A stretch of 64,000 nucleotides of DNA from Halopseudomonas salegens (GCF_900105655.1 NZ_LT629787.1:3472001-3536000); one strand, 5' to 3'; positions 46,211 to 57,592 are shown, numbered from the stretch's first letter. Program-made: numbers and translations. The notes: generated by a model not told the origin, from the sequence alone.

Positions 46211-47626
46211 GTGGTGAGTAAAGCCCTGTGTAGAACAGCTGTATTTCTGAGTCTGGGTTTCCTGGCCCAGACAGTACTGGCCAGCGAGCCGGCGGAAAAT
46301 TGTACCAGCCTGGATTGTCTGCTCTGCCCGGCAATGCAGGACCCGGACAGCTACCTTGAAGGCAACATGAAGCTGATCAATCAGCTGACCCCGGGCACTG
46401 ACCGCTGGTTGTTCCGTTCGGATGTCGACCTGACCAACGAATTTGGCATGCCAGCCCGTATGCAGCCAGAATTTGCCCGCCTGGTGGAAACCTTTTCAGC
46501 GCAAGGCACCCGTTTGGCGATGGTTGTGCAGCCAACCCGGGGTTTGATGCATCGCGACAAGATTCGGCCAGATTTTACCCAGGGTTTTGATTACGCGACA
46601 GCAGCCGACAATCTGCGCACTTACCTGCAACAAATGCGTGATGCCGGGGCCATAGTGCCGGACATCATGCAACTGGTGGAAAATCCGCCGGCTGAAGAGT
46701 ATTTCTTTCGCCGCGATCACCACTGGACGTCGGCTGGCGCCCGCAACACCGCACGATTGCTGGCCGATCACCTGATGCAGCAGCCGGTATATGCCGAATT
46801 GCCACGCAAAGCCTATCGGACTGAAACGGGCGTCACCCTGTTCAAGGACGGCACCCTGAATCTGGCGTTATCCAGTCTGTGCGGCAACAACTATGGCTTT
46901 CAGTACGTGCAAGGCTATCGAACAGTGCCCGAAATCAGTGATGCCAGCGCCTTGTTTGATGAGGAGCCGGTGCCCGAAGTGATTCTTGTCGGCACCAGTA
47001 ACTCGGCCACACGTGACGAGGAAAACAAGCAATTCAATTTTGATGGCTTCATCAAGGAGTTCCTCAGTGTTGATCTGCTCAACTTTGCCATGCCGGGTGC
47101 GGGTGAGTACGGCGCATTGATTGAGTATCTGCATTCGGACAGCTACTCGGCGGCTGCTCCGCCCAAATTGATCGTCTGGGAGTTACCGGCCAATTACCGA
47201 CTGGCTGACCCACTGATGTATCGCCAGTTGATTCCAGCCATCGAAGGTCAGTGCAGTAATGAGGCTGCGCTGCTCAGCAATCAACTGGAAAAAACCAGTG
47301 TGCAGGTCAACGAGCGTATCGAGTTACTGAGCAATACCGGGGATGAACGGCTTGAGATGGCGGGACATGACGTGTACCTGGATATTCGTTTGAGTAACGG
47401 CAATCTCAAGCATTTTTATCTGATCGTTTACTACGACAATGGCAAGCGAGACAAGGTGTGGATTCGCCGCGAGGCCATCGTCAGTGGCGGCCAGTACTAC
47501 CTGGAACTGAGCAAGGACCCTGAGTTTCGCAACGCCAACCTGTTGTCGGTGTTCATGGAGCCAACCGAAGCCTTGCAAGCGCCGGTCAACATGGAGGTGC
47601 GATTATGCGGGTCAAGAACCTATTGA
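46211..47626 (+). CDS. algX: Alginate O-acetyltransferase and export protein AlgX
   Basis: Periplasmic terminal acetyltransferase with an N-terminal SGNH-like domain and a C-terminal carbohydrate-binding module, about 471 residues. A signal peptide (~20 residues, TVLASEP) precedes a Cys-rich segment (CTSLDCLLC). Catalytic residues: D-x-H in RRDHHWTS (about Asp 169, His 171) and Ser in GTSNSA (about 263). The start is ambiguous: GTG 46211 lies 8 nt after AAGGA, while ATG 46202 overlaps that site. The 3' end overlaps algL by 22 nt, and a degraded copy of this 3' end sits before the second algL. Confidence 0.93.
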   Translation: MVSKALCRTAVFLSLGFLAQTVLASEPAENCTSLDCLLCPAMQDPDSYLEGNMKLINQLTPGTDRWLFRSDVDLTNEFGMPARMQPEFARLVETFSAQGTRLAMVVQPTRGLMHRDKIRPDFTQGFDYATAADNLRTYLQQMRDAGAIVPDIMQLVENPPAEEYFFRRDHHWTSAGARNTARLLADHLMQQPVYAELPRKAYRTETGVTLFKDGTLNLALSSLCGNNYGFQYVQGYRTVPEISDASALFDEEPVPEVILVGTSNSATRDEENKQFNFDGFIKEFLSVDLLNFAMPGAGEYGALIEYLHSDSYSAAAPPKLIVWELPANYRLADPLMYRQLIPAIEGQCSNEAALLSNQLEKTSVQVNERIELLSNTGDERLEMAGHDVYLDIRLSNGNLKHFYLIVYYDNGKRDKVWIRREAIVSGGQYYLELSKDPEFRNANLLSVFMEPTEALQAPVNMEVRLCGSRTY

Positions 47627-48717
47627 GCGTCAGTGGCGTGTTGCTGTGTGGCCTGAGCCTGGCATTGCCTGCCGCCGCGACCACGAGTATCTGGCCCGCT
47701 CGGGAAACTACCCAGTCGGCCATGATTGTCGACGACTACCTCACCCTGACTTGCCCCAGGACTCCGCCTGCGGCCTACACGGGTCACCTGCAACTGGACA
47801 GCAAATATGATCAGTCCGATGCCACCAAGACCACGCTGACTCCCCTCTCCCGGGATACGCGGCGGGTTCGAGATCACATCACCAGCTTCAACCGCGGACT
47901 GGTTGAAATCGTCAGCCGGTTTGAACGCGCTGACAATCCGATGGAGGCCAATATTGCCCTGGCTTGCCTGCATGTTTGGCTCGAAGCCTGGGCGCAAGGC
48001 AAAGCGTTGCTGAGTACCGATGTCAGCGGCACTGGCCGTGCCGTGCGCAAATGGTCCCTCGCTGCCATCAGCAGTAGCCTGCTCAAGGTCCGGGCCCTCA
48101 GCAACCAGCGTTACAGCTTGTCGAGCAGTCAGCTGAGCTGGTTGCAGCAGCTCAGCGAGGCGGTAATGCATGATTACGGTCCACGGCAAACCCTCGATTA
48201 CGCCTGGTTCAACAATCATGATTATTGGGCGGCCTGGGCGATCAGTGCTACCGGCATGCTGCTGGAGCGTGATGACTATATGCGCTTTTCGGATAAAACC
48301 TTGCGTCTGGCGCTGCAGCAGATGCGGCCGGGTGATGGGGATTACCGCTATCTGCCGCTGGAAATGGACCGCGGCAAGCTGGCGATTGAATACACCCATT
48401 ATGCATTGGTGCCATTGGTGTTCCTGGCTGAAGCTGCCGAGGTCAATGGCGCCAGGCTGACTGCGGACGAATGGACGCGCCTGGGGCAACTCGTCAATCT
48501 GGCTGCTTTGGGAGTACTGCGTGAGGAGTCGATAGCCGAATTGACCCATGCACAGAGTGAGGTTCCTGCGCACAAAATGATCTGGTTGCTGCCCTTTATG
48601 GCCAGGCAGCCTGAGCATGCTCTGGCGCAGGAACTGTTCGGAGAGTTGGGTAGCAGCATCGGCCACTATGGTCAGGTTGGCGGCGATTTGCGTCACTTAT
48701 ATCCGGGTATCGATTGA
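47605..48717 (+). CDS. algL: Alginate lyase AlgL, copy 1
   Basis: Periplasmic PL5 poly-mannuronate lyase that clears alginate misdirected to the periplasm, 370 residues. A signal peptide (about 1-25, LPAAATT) precedes an (alpha/alpha) toroid. Active-site markers: KYDQSD (Lys 67) and WFNNHDYWAAW (Asn 203, His 205), plus a conserved Arg/Tyr region, EMDRGKLAIEYTHYALVPL. It overlaps algX by 22 nt, with GGAGGTGCG as ribosome site. All catalytic positions are intact. A paralogue with similar sequence over its whole length is at 50657. Confidence 0.94.
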   Translation: MRVKNLLSVSGVLLCGLSLALPAAATTSIWPARETTQSAMIVDDYLTLTCPRTPPAAYTGHLQLDSKYDQSDATKTTLTPLSRDTRRVRDHITSFNRGLVEIVSRFERADNPMEANIALACLHVWLEAWAQGKALLSTDVSGTGRAVRKWSLAAISSSLLKVRALSNQRYSLSSSQLSWLQQLSEAVMHDYGPRQTLDYAWFNNHDYWAAWAISATGMLLERDDYMRFSDKTLRLALQQMRPGDGDYRYLPLEMDRGKLAIEYTHYALVPLVFLAEAAEVNGARLTADEWTRLGQLVNLAALGVLREESIAELTHAQSEVPAHKMIWLLPFMARQPEHALAQELFGELGSSIGHYGQVGGDLRHLYPGID

Positions 48718-48735
48718 TTTCGAGGGAATGACAGC

Positions 48736-50226
48736 ATGGGTGTTTCGAGTATGTTCAAGAGTGGCCTGAGTAGCATTATCGCCTGCATGTTGAGTACCTC
48801 AATGGCATTGGCCGAGGTCTCGACCCCCTTGGCAGTGGTGGACCCGGGTGCTCATCAGCAGGCACTGGAGAATTATCGTGAACTGACGGATCAGGCCATA
48901 CAGCTGAACCTGGCCATGCGCGCGGCACCTGCCGGTCGTGCACAGGCATCCTTGCAACCTATGTTTTCTGCCCAGCAGGGCAGTTGGCCCTTTGAACCCT
49001 TTGTGCACAATGGCTTGTTCCGCGCCATTGCCGGCTATCAGAATCAGCATCCGCGTGCTGTCGTCATTCGCGGCGGCACAATCAGTCTCGCGCAGCTCCA
49101 TGCACAGCTGGATAACGAGCGGGTTCTGTCACGCCACGACAATGGCTATCTGTTGCATTTTCCACTGATGATCGAGCCCGATGCGGCCCTGTTGGTGGAA
49201 AACACCCAGCTTCACCTCTACAGCAATTCGGGTACCGCCCTGATCAACCGGGGGCAACTGATTCTGCGTCAGGCTGGTTTGCATGGCTACAATGACGGCC
49301 AGCCGCACACCACAGATCGCCCATATCGCCCCTTTGTGATCAACTGGGCGGGCAGTCAATTGCAGATAGAGGGGGCCGAACTCAGTCGGTTGGGTTATAA
49401 CGAGCATCTTTCCCGAGGCATCAGCTCCGCCCGCAGCACTCAGCAGGGCAGCGATATTTCCCCGGCCAGGGTAATGGTCACTGATAGCCGCTTCAGCGAC
49501 ATGTCGGTTGGACTCGAGTTGAGTCAGGCGCTGGCCCGGGTCGAGACAAGCGCTTTTGAGGACATGCAGCAGTATGCGCTGGATCTGGCCGACAGCGGCT
49601 TTGTTCTGGCCCACAATCGTGTTGCCGGAGTCCGCAACAATAGCGGTATCCGGATCAGTGGGCGAAGCGATGGTCTGGTTGAGCACAACCGGGTTCTGAA
49701 AGCCAGCAAGAGCGCCATTGAGGTCAGCCTGCTGAACGGTAATATCATCGTGCGCAGCAATCAGATAGGCGGCAATTCGGGCTATGGTCTGCTGTTGCGC
49801 GATCTGTCGGCCAGCAGCCGGCTGGTGTTCGAGAACAACCTGATCGGCAATACGCAGCTGACCGCCATTGATGGCGGTGGTCTGCATCAGGGCATGCTGG
49901 TCAATAATCGCATCATGGGCACGCCGGAATATGCCATCAGTATTCGGAATGAGCAGCGGCTCAGCGGTCCCTTGCAATTGACCGGCAATCACCTTGAGCA
50001 GGTGGGCAAAGCCATGATCCGTATTGAAGGTGTCAACCACCTGGTGCTGGGAGAGAATCGCTACCTTGCGAATCCCCTGCAGCAGAACTTGCTGATTGGC
50101 GACCTGTTGCCATTTCAGGCCGAATTACTTGAGGCTACCCTGAAACAGGGTTGCCTGGTTGCGGTAGACATGGCCCAGCGCGCAGCACAAGACAGGCCGC
50201 CATTGGTGTGTCCGGGGCGTAGCTGA
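48736..50226 (+). CDS. AlgG-like right-handed beta-helix protein lacking the epimerase DPHD motif
   Basis: Periplasmic protein of 496 residues with signal peptide (about 1-26, SMALAEV). GGTISLAQLHAQL, RPFVINWAGSQLQIEGAELSRLGY and the repeats VLAHNRVAGVRNNSGIRISG / LVEHNRVLKAS align with AlgG, the mannuronan C5-epimerase. Where AlgG has the catalytic YGIDPHDRS, this protein reads YALDLADSG (residues 280-288): the Pro, the catalytic His and the DRS are gone. It may be an inactive scaffold that protects the polymer during export, or an enzyme with changed chemistry. It sits after algL, not after algE, and is followed by the duplicated algL. Assigning it to AlgG rests on partial alignment from memory. 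Confidence 0.75.
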   Translation: MGVSSMFKSGLSSIIACMLSTSMALAEVSTPLAVVDPGAHQQALENYRELTDQAIQLNLAMRAAPAGRAQASLQPMFSAQQGSWPFEPFVHNGLFRAIAGYQNQHPRAVVIRGGTISLAQLHAQLDNERVLSRHDNGYLLHFPLMIEPDAALLVENTQLHLYSNSGTALINRGQLILRQAGLHGYNDGQPHTTDRPYRPFVINWAGSQLQIEGAELSRLGYNEHLSRGISSARSTQQGSDISPARVMVTDSRFSDMSVGLELSQALARVETSAFEDMQQYALDLADSGFVLAHNRVAGVRNNSGIRISGRSDGLVEHNRVLKASKSAIEVSLLNGNIIVRSNQIGGNSGYGLLLRDLSASSRLVFENNLIGNTQLTAIDGGGLHQGMLVNNRIMGTPEYAISIRNEQRLSGPLQLTGNHLEQVGKAMIRIEGVNHLVLGENRYLANPLQQNLLIGDLLPFQAELLEATLKQGCLVAVDMAQRAAQDRPPLVCPGRS

Positions 50227-50519
50227 ACGCTGAGTCCCGTTCGATGCAGCGACGCCTGTCTGCCGTCGTCTGCATCCCCTCTTGCTCAATTGATTCCCTC
50301 CGTTTTATGCCTGGCCAGGATTACCCCCCCCCCTCGCACTGACATCCCCTGAAACGGTCCAGATTCTCGTTCGGTCTGCAGGTCACCGCGGCATAGTGGC
50401 GTTTTGATCCGTTGTATACCAGTCATCGGGATATTCAAAAACAATCAAAGAAAAATTTTTGACGTCAATATTTTTACGCTACTCTGTCTGTGCGCTAGCG
50501 AACAAAGGCTGAGGAAATC
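50227..50519. other. Gap between the AlgG-like gene and the algX remnant
   Basis: No gene is seen. The gap holds a run of ten C (50324-50333), then a very AT-rich stretch (about 50430-50475). A weak promoter-like pair, TTGACG (50459) and TACTCT (50480), is spaced 15 bp apart; it could drive algL copy 2 separately. Confidence 0.4.
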
Positions 50520-50678
50520 CCCCGGCCTGCATCGATAGCGGCTGATATTTCTTTAATTGAGCAAGGAACCCGAGTTTCGCAATACCAAGATGCAGTCGGT
50601 ATGCAAGGAGAGCCCAGCGAAGCGCTGCCAATCCTGCTACCCATAGAGGTAAGACTATGCCGACGAAGCACCCACTGA
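50520..50678 (+). pseudogene. Degraded 3' remnant of algX
   Basis: Translation shows SKEPEFRNTKMQSVC in one frame against SKDPEFRNANLLSVF at the end of intact AlgX (9 of 15 identical). It continues two bases shifted with EPSEALPILLPIEVRLC against EPTEALQAPVNMEVRLC. The frameshift is at about 50607-50614, where GGAGCC of algX has become GGAGAGCC. The homologous stop codon at 50676 keeps the same 22-nt overlap with the following algL as intact algX has with algL copy 1. Similarity starts near 50520-50530, so only ~50 codons survive. Confidence 0.88.
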
Positions 50679-51766
50679 CAGCTGGTGTCACCCTGCTGTT
50701 GTGCCTTGGAATTACACTGCCTGCCGCTGCGGCCAATACTATCTGGCCTGCCCGTGAAACCCCTCAATCTGCAATGATTGGCGATTACCGCGCGGTGAGC
50801 TGTCCGCTGCCCCCGCCTGAGCCCTACACGGGTCATCTCCAACTGGACAGCAAGTATGACCAGTCAGATGCGAGCAAAACCACATTAACTGATCTGTCGC
50901 ACGACACCCGGCTCATTCGTGAGCACATCAAGAGCTATCACAACGGACTGAATGAAGGCATCAGGCTCTTTGAAGGGGCCAGGAGTCCGGCGGAGGCCAA
51001 TATTGCCCTGGCCTGTCTGCACACCTGGCTGGAAAGCTGGGCCATGGAAGGGGCATTGTTGAGCTCCAACGTCAGTAGTACCGGGCGAGCCGAGCGAAAA
51101 TGGTCGCTGGCAGCCATCAGCGGTCGCCTGCTCAAACTCCAGGCCCTGACCAATAATCGCTATAGCCTGACAGCCGCCCAGCGAGACTGGTTACAGCAAC
51201 TCAGTGGAGCGGTGATGGACGACTATACCCCACGGCAAAGCCTCGATTTTGCCTGGTTCAATAATCATGACTATTGGGCCGCCTGGGCTGTCGCTGCTAC
51301 CGGCATGCTGGTTGACCGTAACGACTATCTGCATTGGTCGGCAAAAACCTTTGGCCTTGCGCTGAAGCAGATGCAGCCGGGCGTGGGTGACTATCGATAC
51401 CTGCCACTGGAGATGGACCGCGACAACCTGGCAATCGATTATCACCACTATGCACTGGTGCCGCTGGTGCTTATGACCCAAACCGCTGAGGCCCATGGCC
51501 GGAAACTGACGCGCGATGAATGGTCGCGGCTTGGGCAATTGGTCAATCTGGCTGCCTTGGGTGCACTGCGAGAGGAAGAAGTCACCGAGCTGACCAGTCG
51601 TCAGGATGAAGTGTCCCGTCACAAGATGGTCTGGTTATTGCCCTTTCTGTCGATGCAGCCCGACCATGCTCTGGCCTTGGAGTTGTACAGCAAGGTGAAG
51701 CAGGATGTCGGTTATTACGGCCAGGTAGGGGGCGATTTGCGCCCATTTTATCCGGATATCGATTGA
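50657..51766 (+). CDS. algL: Alginate lyase AlgL, copy 2 (segmental duplicate)
   Basis: Second PL5 lyase, 369 residues, with signal peptide (about 1-25) and the same active-site blocks (KYDQSD at Lys 66; FNNHDYWAAW at Asn 202, His 204; EMDRDNLAIDYHHYALVPL). It is alignable with copy 1 from end to end without gaps of note, but clearly diverged, with many conservative substitutions. It is intact and under apparent selection. AGAGGTAAG precedes the ATG. Similarity to copy 1 also covers the algX remnant upstream and ~12 bp after the stop (TGATTTCG). It may degrade a different block pattern or be secreted for dispersal; neither can be told from sequence. Confidence 0.93.
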   Translation: MPTKHPLTAGVTLLLCLGITLPAAAANTIWPARETPQSAMIGDYRAVSCPLPPPEPYTGHLQLDSKYDQSDASKTTLTDLSHDTRLIREHIKSYHNGLNEGIRLFEGARSPAEANIALACLHTWLESWAMEGALLSSNVSSTGRAERKWSLAAISGRLLKLQALTNNRYSLTAAQRDWLQQLSGAVMDDYTPRQSLDFAWFNNHDYWAAWAVAATGMLVDRNDYLHWSAKTFGLALKQMQPGVGDYRYLPLEMDRDNLAIDYHHYALVPLVLMTQTAEAHGRKLTRDEWSRLGQLVNLAALGALREEEVTELTSRQDEVSRHKMVWLLPFLSMQPDHALALELYSKVKQDVGYYGQVGGDLRPFYPDID

Positions 51767-51790
51767 TTTCGCGGATTTTACCGTCTTGGT

Positions 51791-51824
51791 GGCGCGGACC
51801 TGACGCAGTCGGCAGGTCCGTGCC
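51791..51824. terminator. Terminator-like hairpin ending the alginate cluster
   Basis: A 12-bp stem, GGCGCGGACCTG with CAGGTCCGTGCC (one G-T pair), encloses a 10-nt loop between convergent algL copy 2 and gmk. A U-tract is lacking, so rho-independence is uncertain. Confidence 0.6.
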
Positions 51825-51836
51825 GTAACCAGGTAT

Positions 51837-53627
<1,791 letters not shown>

Positions 53628-53631
<4 letters not shown>

Positions 53632-55658
53632 CAGTCAAGCACAGCCAGGACGCCCCGCAACAGACCGCCGAGCAGGGCGTCAGTATCACCTTGCCGGATG
53701 GCTCGCAGCGTCACTTCGAACATCCGGTCAGCGTAGCCGAGGTTGCGGCAGCCGTTGGCCCTGGCCTGGCACGGCAAACCCTGGCCGGCCGACTGGATGG
53801 CCAACTGGTGGATGCCTGCGACCTGATCAGCAGTGATGCCAGCCTGCAGCTGATCACCCCGCGCGATGCCGAAGGACTGGCGATTATTCGTCACTCCTGT
53901 GCCCACCTGCTCGGCCACGCGGTCAAGCAGCTCTACCCGCAGGCGCGCATGGTGATTGGCCCGGTTATCGAAAATGGCTTCTACTACGATATTGCCCATG
54001 AGCGACCCTTTACCCCGGATGATCTGGCGGCCATTGAAGCGCGCATGGCCGAGCTGATCGCACGTGATTACGACGTCATCAAACGCATCACGCCGCGCGC
54101 TGAGGTGATGGCGCTGTTCCGTCAGCGTGGTGAAGATTACAAGCTGCGTCTGATTGACGACATGCCGGAGCAGGCCGCCATGGGCCTGTACTTCCACGAA
54201 GAGTACGTGGATATGTGCCGCGGCCCGCACGTGCCCAATACCCGTTTTCTCAAGGCATTCAAACTGACCCGTCTGGCCGGTGCCTATTGGCGCGGTGACG
54301 CCAGGAAAGAGCAGTTGCAGCGCATCTATGGCACCGCCTGGGCGGATCGCAAGCAGCTCAAGGCTTACCTGCAACGTATCGAAGAAGCCGAGCAACGTGA
54401 TCATCGCCGCCTGGGCCGACAGCTGGATCTGTTCCATTTCCAGGACGACGCCCCCGGCGCGGTATTCTGGCATCCGCGTGGCTGGACCCTGTTTCAGCAA
54501 TTGATTGCCTATATGCGCCGCCGACAGCAGGACGCCGGCTATGTCGAGGTCAATTCCCCGGATGTGATGGACCGCAGTCTGTGGGAGATTTCCGGGCATT
54601 GGCACAATTACCGCGATCACATGTTCACCACCGAGACCGAAGACGGTCGCGCCCTGGCGCTCAAGCCGATGAATTGCCCCGGTAGTGTCTTGCTCTACCG
54701 CCATGGCCTGAAAAGCTACCGTGATCTGCCGATTCGCATGGGGGAGTTCGGCAAGGTGCACCGTTACGAGCCTTCTGGCGCGCTGCATGGCCTGCTGCGC
54801 GTGCGCCATTTCACCCAGGACGACGCCCACATCTACTGCACCCCGGCACAAATGGATGGCGAGTGCCGCGCCATTATCGAGCTGGTGCTGGATATCTATC
54901 GTCAGTTCGGCTTTGACGATGTGCGCATCAAACTGTCGACCCGACCGGATAACCGCATGGGGGATGATGCCAGTTGGGACCTGCTGGAAAATGCCCTGGT
55001 CAACGCCTTGGAGGGTATGGGCCTGGCCTGTCAGTTGAACCCGGGTGAGGGCGCCTTCTATGGTCCCAAACTCGAGTTCGTGCTGCGTGATGCCATTGGC
55101 CGCGACTGGCAGTGCGGTACCTTGCAGGTCGATATGAACCTGCCCGAGCGCTTTGGCATTGAGTATGTCGCCGAAGATGGCCAGCGCAAGCGCCCGGTCA
55201 TGCTGCACCGGGCACTGTTTGGTTCGCTTGAGCGCTTCACCGGCATCCTGATTGAACACCACGCCGGCAAATTGCCGGCATGGCTGTCGCCGCTGCAGGT
55301 CATGGTGCTGTCGATTACCGATGGCCAGACCGACTATGTCAACGAGGTTGCGCAGTGGCTGGCGGCTGCCGGCGTACGCGCCGACGCCGATGTGCGCAAC
55401 GAGAAAATCGGCTACAAGGTCCGTGAACAGACCCTCGCGCGTATCCCCTACCTGCTGGTAGCGGGTGCCCGTGAGTGCGCCGCCGGCACTATCGCCATCC
55501 GCAGTCGTGATGGTGAGGATCTTGGCGTCATGCCCTTGCAGCAGGCCCTGGACTTTTTACGCCAGCACACCGCAGCGCCGGATCAGGCGGCGCGGCAACA
55601 GGCCCAGCAAGCCCGTTTTCAGCGGCTGACCCAGACCATGGCGGTCGAACATGAGTGA
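53628..55658 (+). CDS. thrS2: Threonyl-tRNA synthetase, zinc-regulated paralogue
   Basis: Charges tRNA-Thr; 676 residues, ~35 longer than the housekeeping enzyme. Domains: TGS (about 15-80); editing domain with HxxxH in [16 protein letters not shown] and the Cys of YVDMCRGPH; class II catalytic core with [13 protein letters not shown] (Cys about 350), [19 protein letters not shown] and [14 protein letters not shown]; then the anticodon-binding domain. The three zinc ligands (Cys and two His) are still present, so the enzyme is not obviously zinc-free. Unusually, MNCPGH of the family is MNCPGS here. Its place after folE2 and behind a Zur box indicates a backup role in zinc limitation. The pyrC2 start overlaps its 3' end by 8 nt. 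Confidence 0.92.
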
Positions 55659-57033
55659 TGCCATGGACGCTGCAGTGCAGCAACGCCTGGACCGCCGCCA
55701 CGCGGACCTGCTGGTGCTCGGCGGCACCCTGCTGACGCCCAGTGGCGCCGAGCGGCTGGATCTGGCGTGCCTGGCGGGTCGCATAGTTGCGCTCGGCACC
55801 TTGGCCGGGCGATGGACTGCAGACGACACCCTGGATGCCACGGGTTTGCATGTGTTGCCGGGTGTCATTGACAGCCAGGTGCACTTTCGCGAGCCGGGTC
55901 TGACGCACAAGGAAACCCTGGAAGCGGGTACCCGTGGTGCGGTACTTGGCGGCGTTACCGGGATTTTCGAGATGCCCAACACCCAGCCATTGACCCTCAA
56001 GGCTGAGGATTTGCAGGCCAAACTGGACCGCGCCCGGGGCCGCGCCTGGTGCGATCACGCCTTCTACATCGGTGGCTCGGCGGTGAATGCCGACCGTTTG
56101 CCGCTGCTGGAAGCACTGCCCGGGTGTGCCGGGGTAAAAGTCTTTATGGGCAGCTCTTTTGGCGATTTGCTCGCGGACGAAGAGGAAGTACTGCGCAATA
56201 TCTTGCGCAATGGACGGCGACGTCTGGCGGTACATGCCGAAGATGAGGCGCGCCTGAAGCAACGCAAGGCCCTGGTCGAGGGGTGCGGCGATGTGACCCT
56301 GCATCCGGTCTGGCGCGACGAACAGAGTGCCCTGTTGGCGACGCAGCGGATTCTGCGTCTGGCGGCGGAGGCAAACCGCAAGCTGCACGTGCTGCATGTG
56401 TCGACAGCGGAAGAAATGGCGCTGTTGGCCCGGCACAAGCGGCGCGCCACCGTGGAGGTAACCCCGCACCATCTCAGCCTGTGCGCGCCCGAATGCTATC
56501 AGCGCCTGGGTACGCTGGCGCAGATGAACCCGCCAGTTCGTGAGCAGCGTCATCAGGATGCGCTCTGGCAGGCGATTGCCGAGGGTGTGGTGGATGTGGT
56601 CGGCAGCGATCATGCGCCGCACACGCTGGAAGAAAAAGCCCGGCCCTATCCGGATTCGCCGAGCGGTATGACCGGGGTGCAAACCCTGTTACCCCTGCTG
56701 CTGAACCATGTGCATGCCGGGCGCCTGAGCCTGCAGCGGCTGGTCGACCTGACCAGTGCCGGGCCGGCGCGTATTTTCGGTATCGCCGGCAAGGGCCGGA
56801 TTGCACTGGGCTATGACGCCGACCTGACCCTGGTGGATCTGGCCGCGCAACGCACCATCACCAACCAGTGGATTGCCAGCGTCAGTGGCTGGACCCCCTA
56901 TGACGGCCTGCCGGTCACCGGCTGGCCACTGCATACCGTGGTGCGCGGACACCCGGTGGTCCGCGATGAAGCACTGGTTGGCCAGCCGATTGGCCAGCCG
57001 ATTGAATTTCTTGATGCCGCGGCATCGCTTTGA
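55651..57033 (+). CDS. pyrC2: Dihydroorotase paralogue (PyrC2/PyrQ type) with D-x-Q-x-H metal motif
   Basis: Amidohydrolase of pyrimidine synthesis, 460 residues. The first metal motif reads [11 protein letters not shown] (Asp 74, Gln 76, His 78), with Gln replacing the usual first His. The other ligands are present: carbamylated Lys in [24 protein letters not shown] and GSDHAPHT. The Gln form is known in a dihydroorotase subfamily and may alter metal need. The position in a Zur-box operon, as for PyrQ near folE2 in P. aeruginosa, suggests it substitutes for zinc-dependent PyrC. A related hydantoinase or allantoinase role is less likely. Confidence 0.9.
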   Translation: MSDAMDAAVQQRLDRRHADLLVLGGTLLTPSGAERLDLACLAGRIVALGTLAGRWTADDTLDATGLHVLPGVIDSQVHFREPGLTHKETLEAGTRGAVLGGVTGIFEMPNTQPLTLKAEDLQAKLDRARGRAWCDHAFYIGGSAVNADRLPLLEALPGCAGVKVFMGSSFGDLLADEEEVLRNILRNGRRRLAVHAEDEARLKQRKALVEGCGDVTLHPVWRDEQSALLATQRILRLAAEANRKLHVLHVSTAEEMALLARHKRRATVEVTPHHLSLCAPECYQRLGTLAQMNPPVREQRHQDALWQAIAEGVVDVVGSDHAPHTLEEKARPYPDSPSGMTGVQTLLPLLLNHVHAGRLSLQRLVDLTSAGPARIFGIAGKGRIALGYDADLTLVDLAAQRTITNQWIASVSGWTPYDGLPVTGWPLHTVVRGHPVVRDEALVGQPIGQPIEFLDAAASL

Positions 57034-57047
57034 ACAGGAAAATGGCC

Positions 57048-57560
57048 ATGAACAGCAATGCCGACAACCCACACAAGGCAACGACCGAGGTAGCCTTTGC
57101 CGCGCGCAAATCCATCGAACAAGTGGAAGAAGGCCACGAGCTGGCGCCGAAATTTGACCGTGATGGCCTGATCAGCTGTATCACCTGCGATGCCGACAGC
57201 GGTGATGTGCTGATGCTCGGTTATATGAACGCCGAGGCGCTGGCCAGCACCATCGAGACCGGTGAGGCGCACTACTGGAGCCGATCACGGCAGGTACTCT
57301 GGCACAAGGGTGCCACCAGTGGACTGACCCAGCAGGTCGAGGACATGCTGATCGACGACGATCAGGATGCGGTCTGGTTGCGCGTTCGCGTCGCCGGCAG
57401 CGGCGCCAGTTGCCATGTCGGCTATCGCTCTTGTTTCTACCGCCGCGTGCCGGTCGGTGCCCAGCGTCAGCAGGGCACGGCGTTGGTCTTTACCGAAACC
57501 GACAAGACCTTTGATCCGCTTGTGGTCTATGGCGACCTGCCCAATCCGACTATTCTCTAG
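57048..57560 (+). CDS. hisI2: Phosphoribosyl-AMP cyclohydrolase paralogue (HisI type)
   Basis: Histidine-pathway cyclohydrolase, 170 residues including a ~40-residue N-terminal extension. Family blocks: [35 protein letters not shown], and the Cys pair in [13 protein letters not shown]. The zinc cysteines are retained. ATG 57048 is 7 nt after AGGAA; earlier TTG/ATG codons are poorly spaced. It is the last gene of the Zur-box operon and converges on dksA2. A lone copy away from his genes implies a second, stress-induced version. Confidence 0.88.
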   Translation: MNSNADNPHKATTEVAFAARKSIEQVEEGHELAPKFDRDGLISCITCDADSGDVLMLGYMNAEALASTIETGEAHYWSRSRQVLWHKGATSGLTQQVEDMLIDDDQDAVWLRVRVAGSGASCHVGYRSCFYRRVPVGAQRQQGTALVFTETDKTFDPLVVYGDLPNPTIL

Positions 57561-57592
57561 CGCGACGTCTGCGTGTTCGAGCCAGGGGCTGA

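Noticed and set aside
50324..50333. Run of ten C as a phase-variation tract
   Set aside because: It lies in non-coding DNA over 300 bp from algL copy 2, outside any recognisable promoter spacer. A switching role cannot be argued from one sequence.
34023..51836. Alginate cluster as a mobile element
   Set aside because: No integrase, transposase, attachment-site repeat or tRNA was seen at either edge, and codon use in the genes looks like that of the neighbours. Only the unusual location supports transfer.
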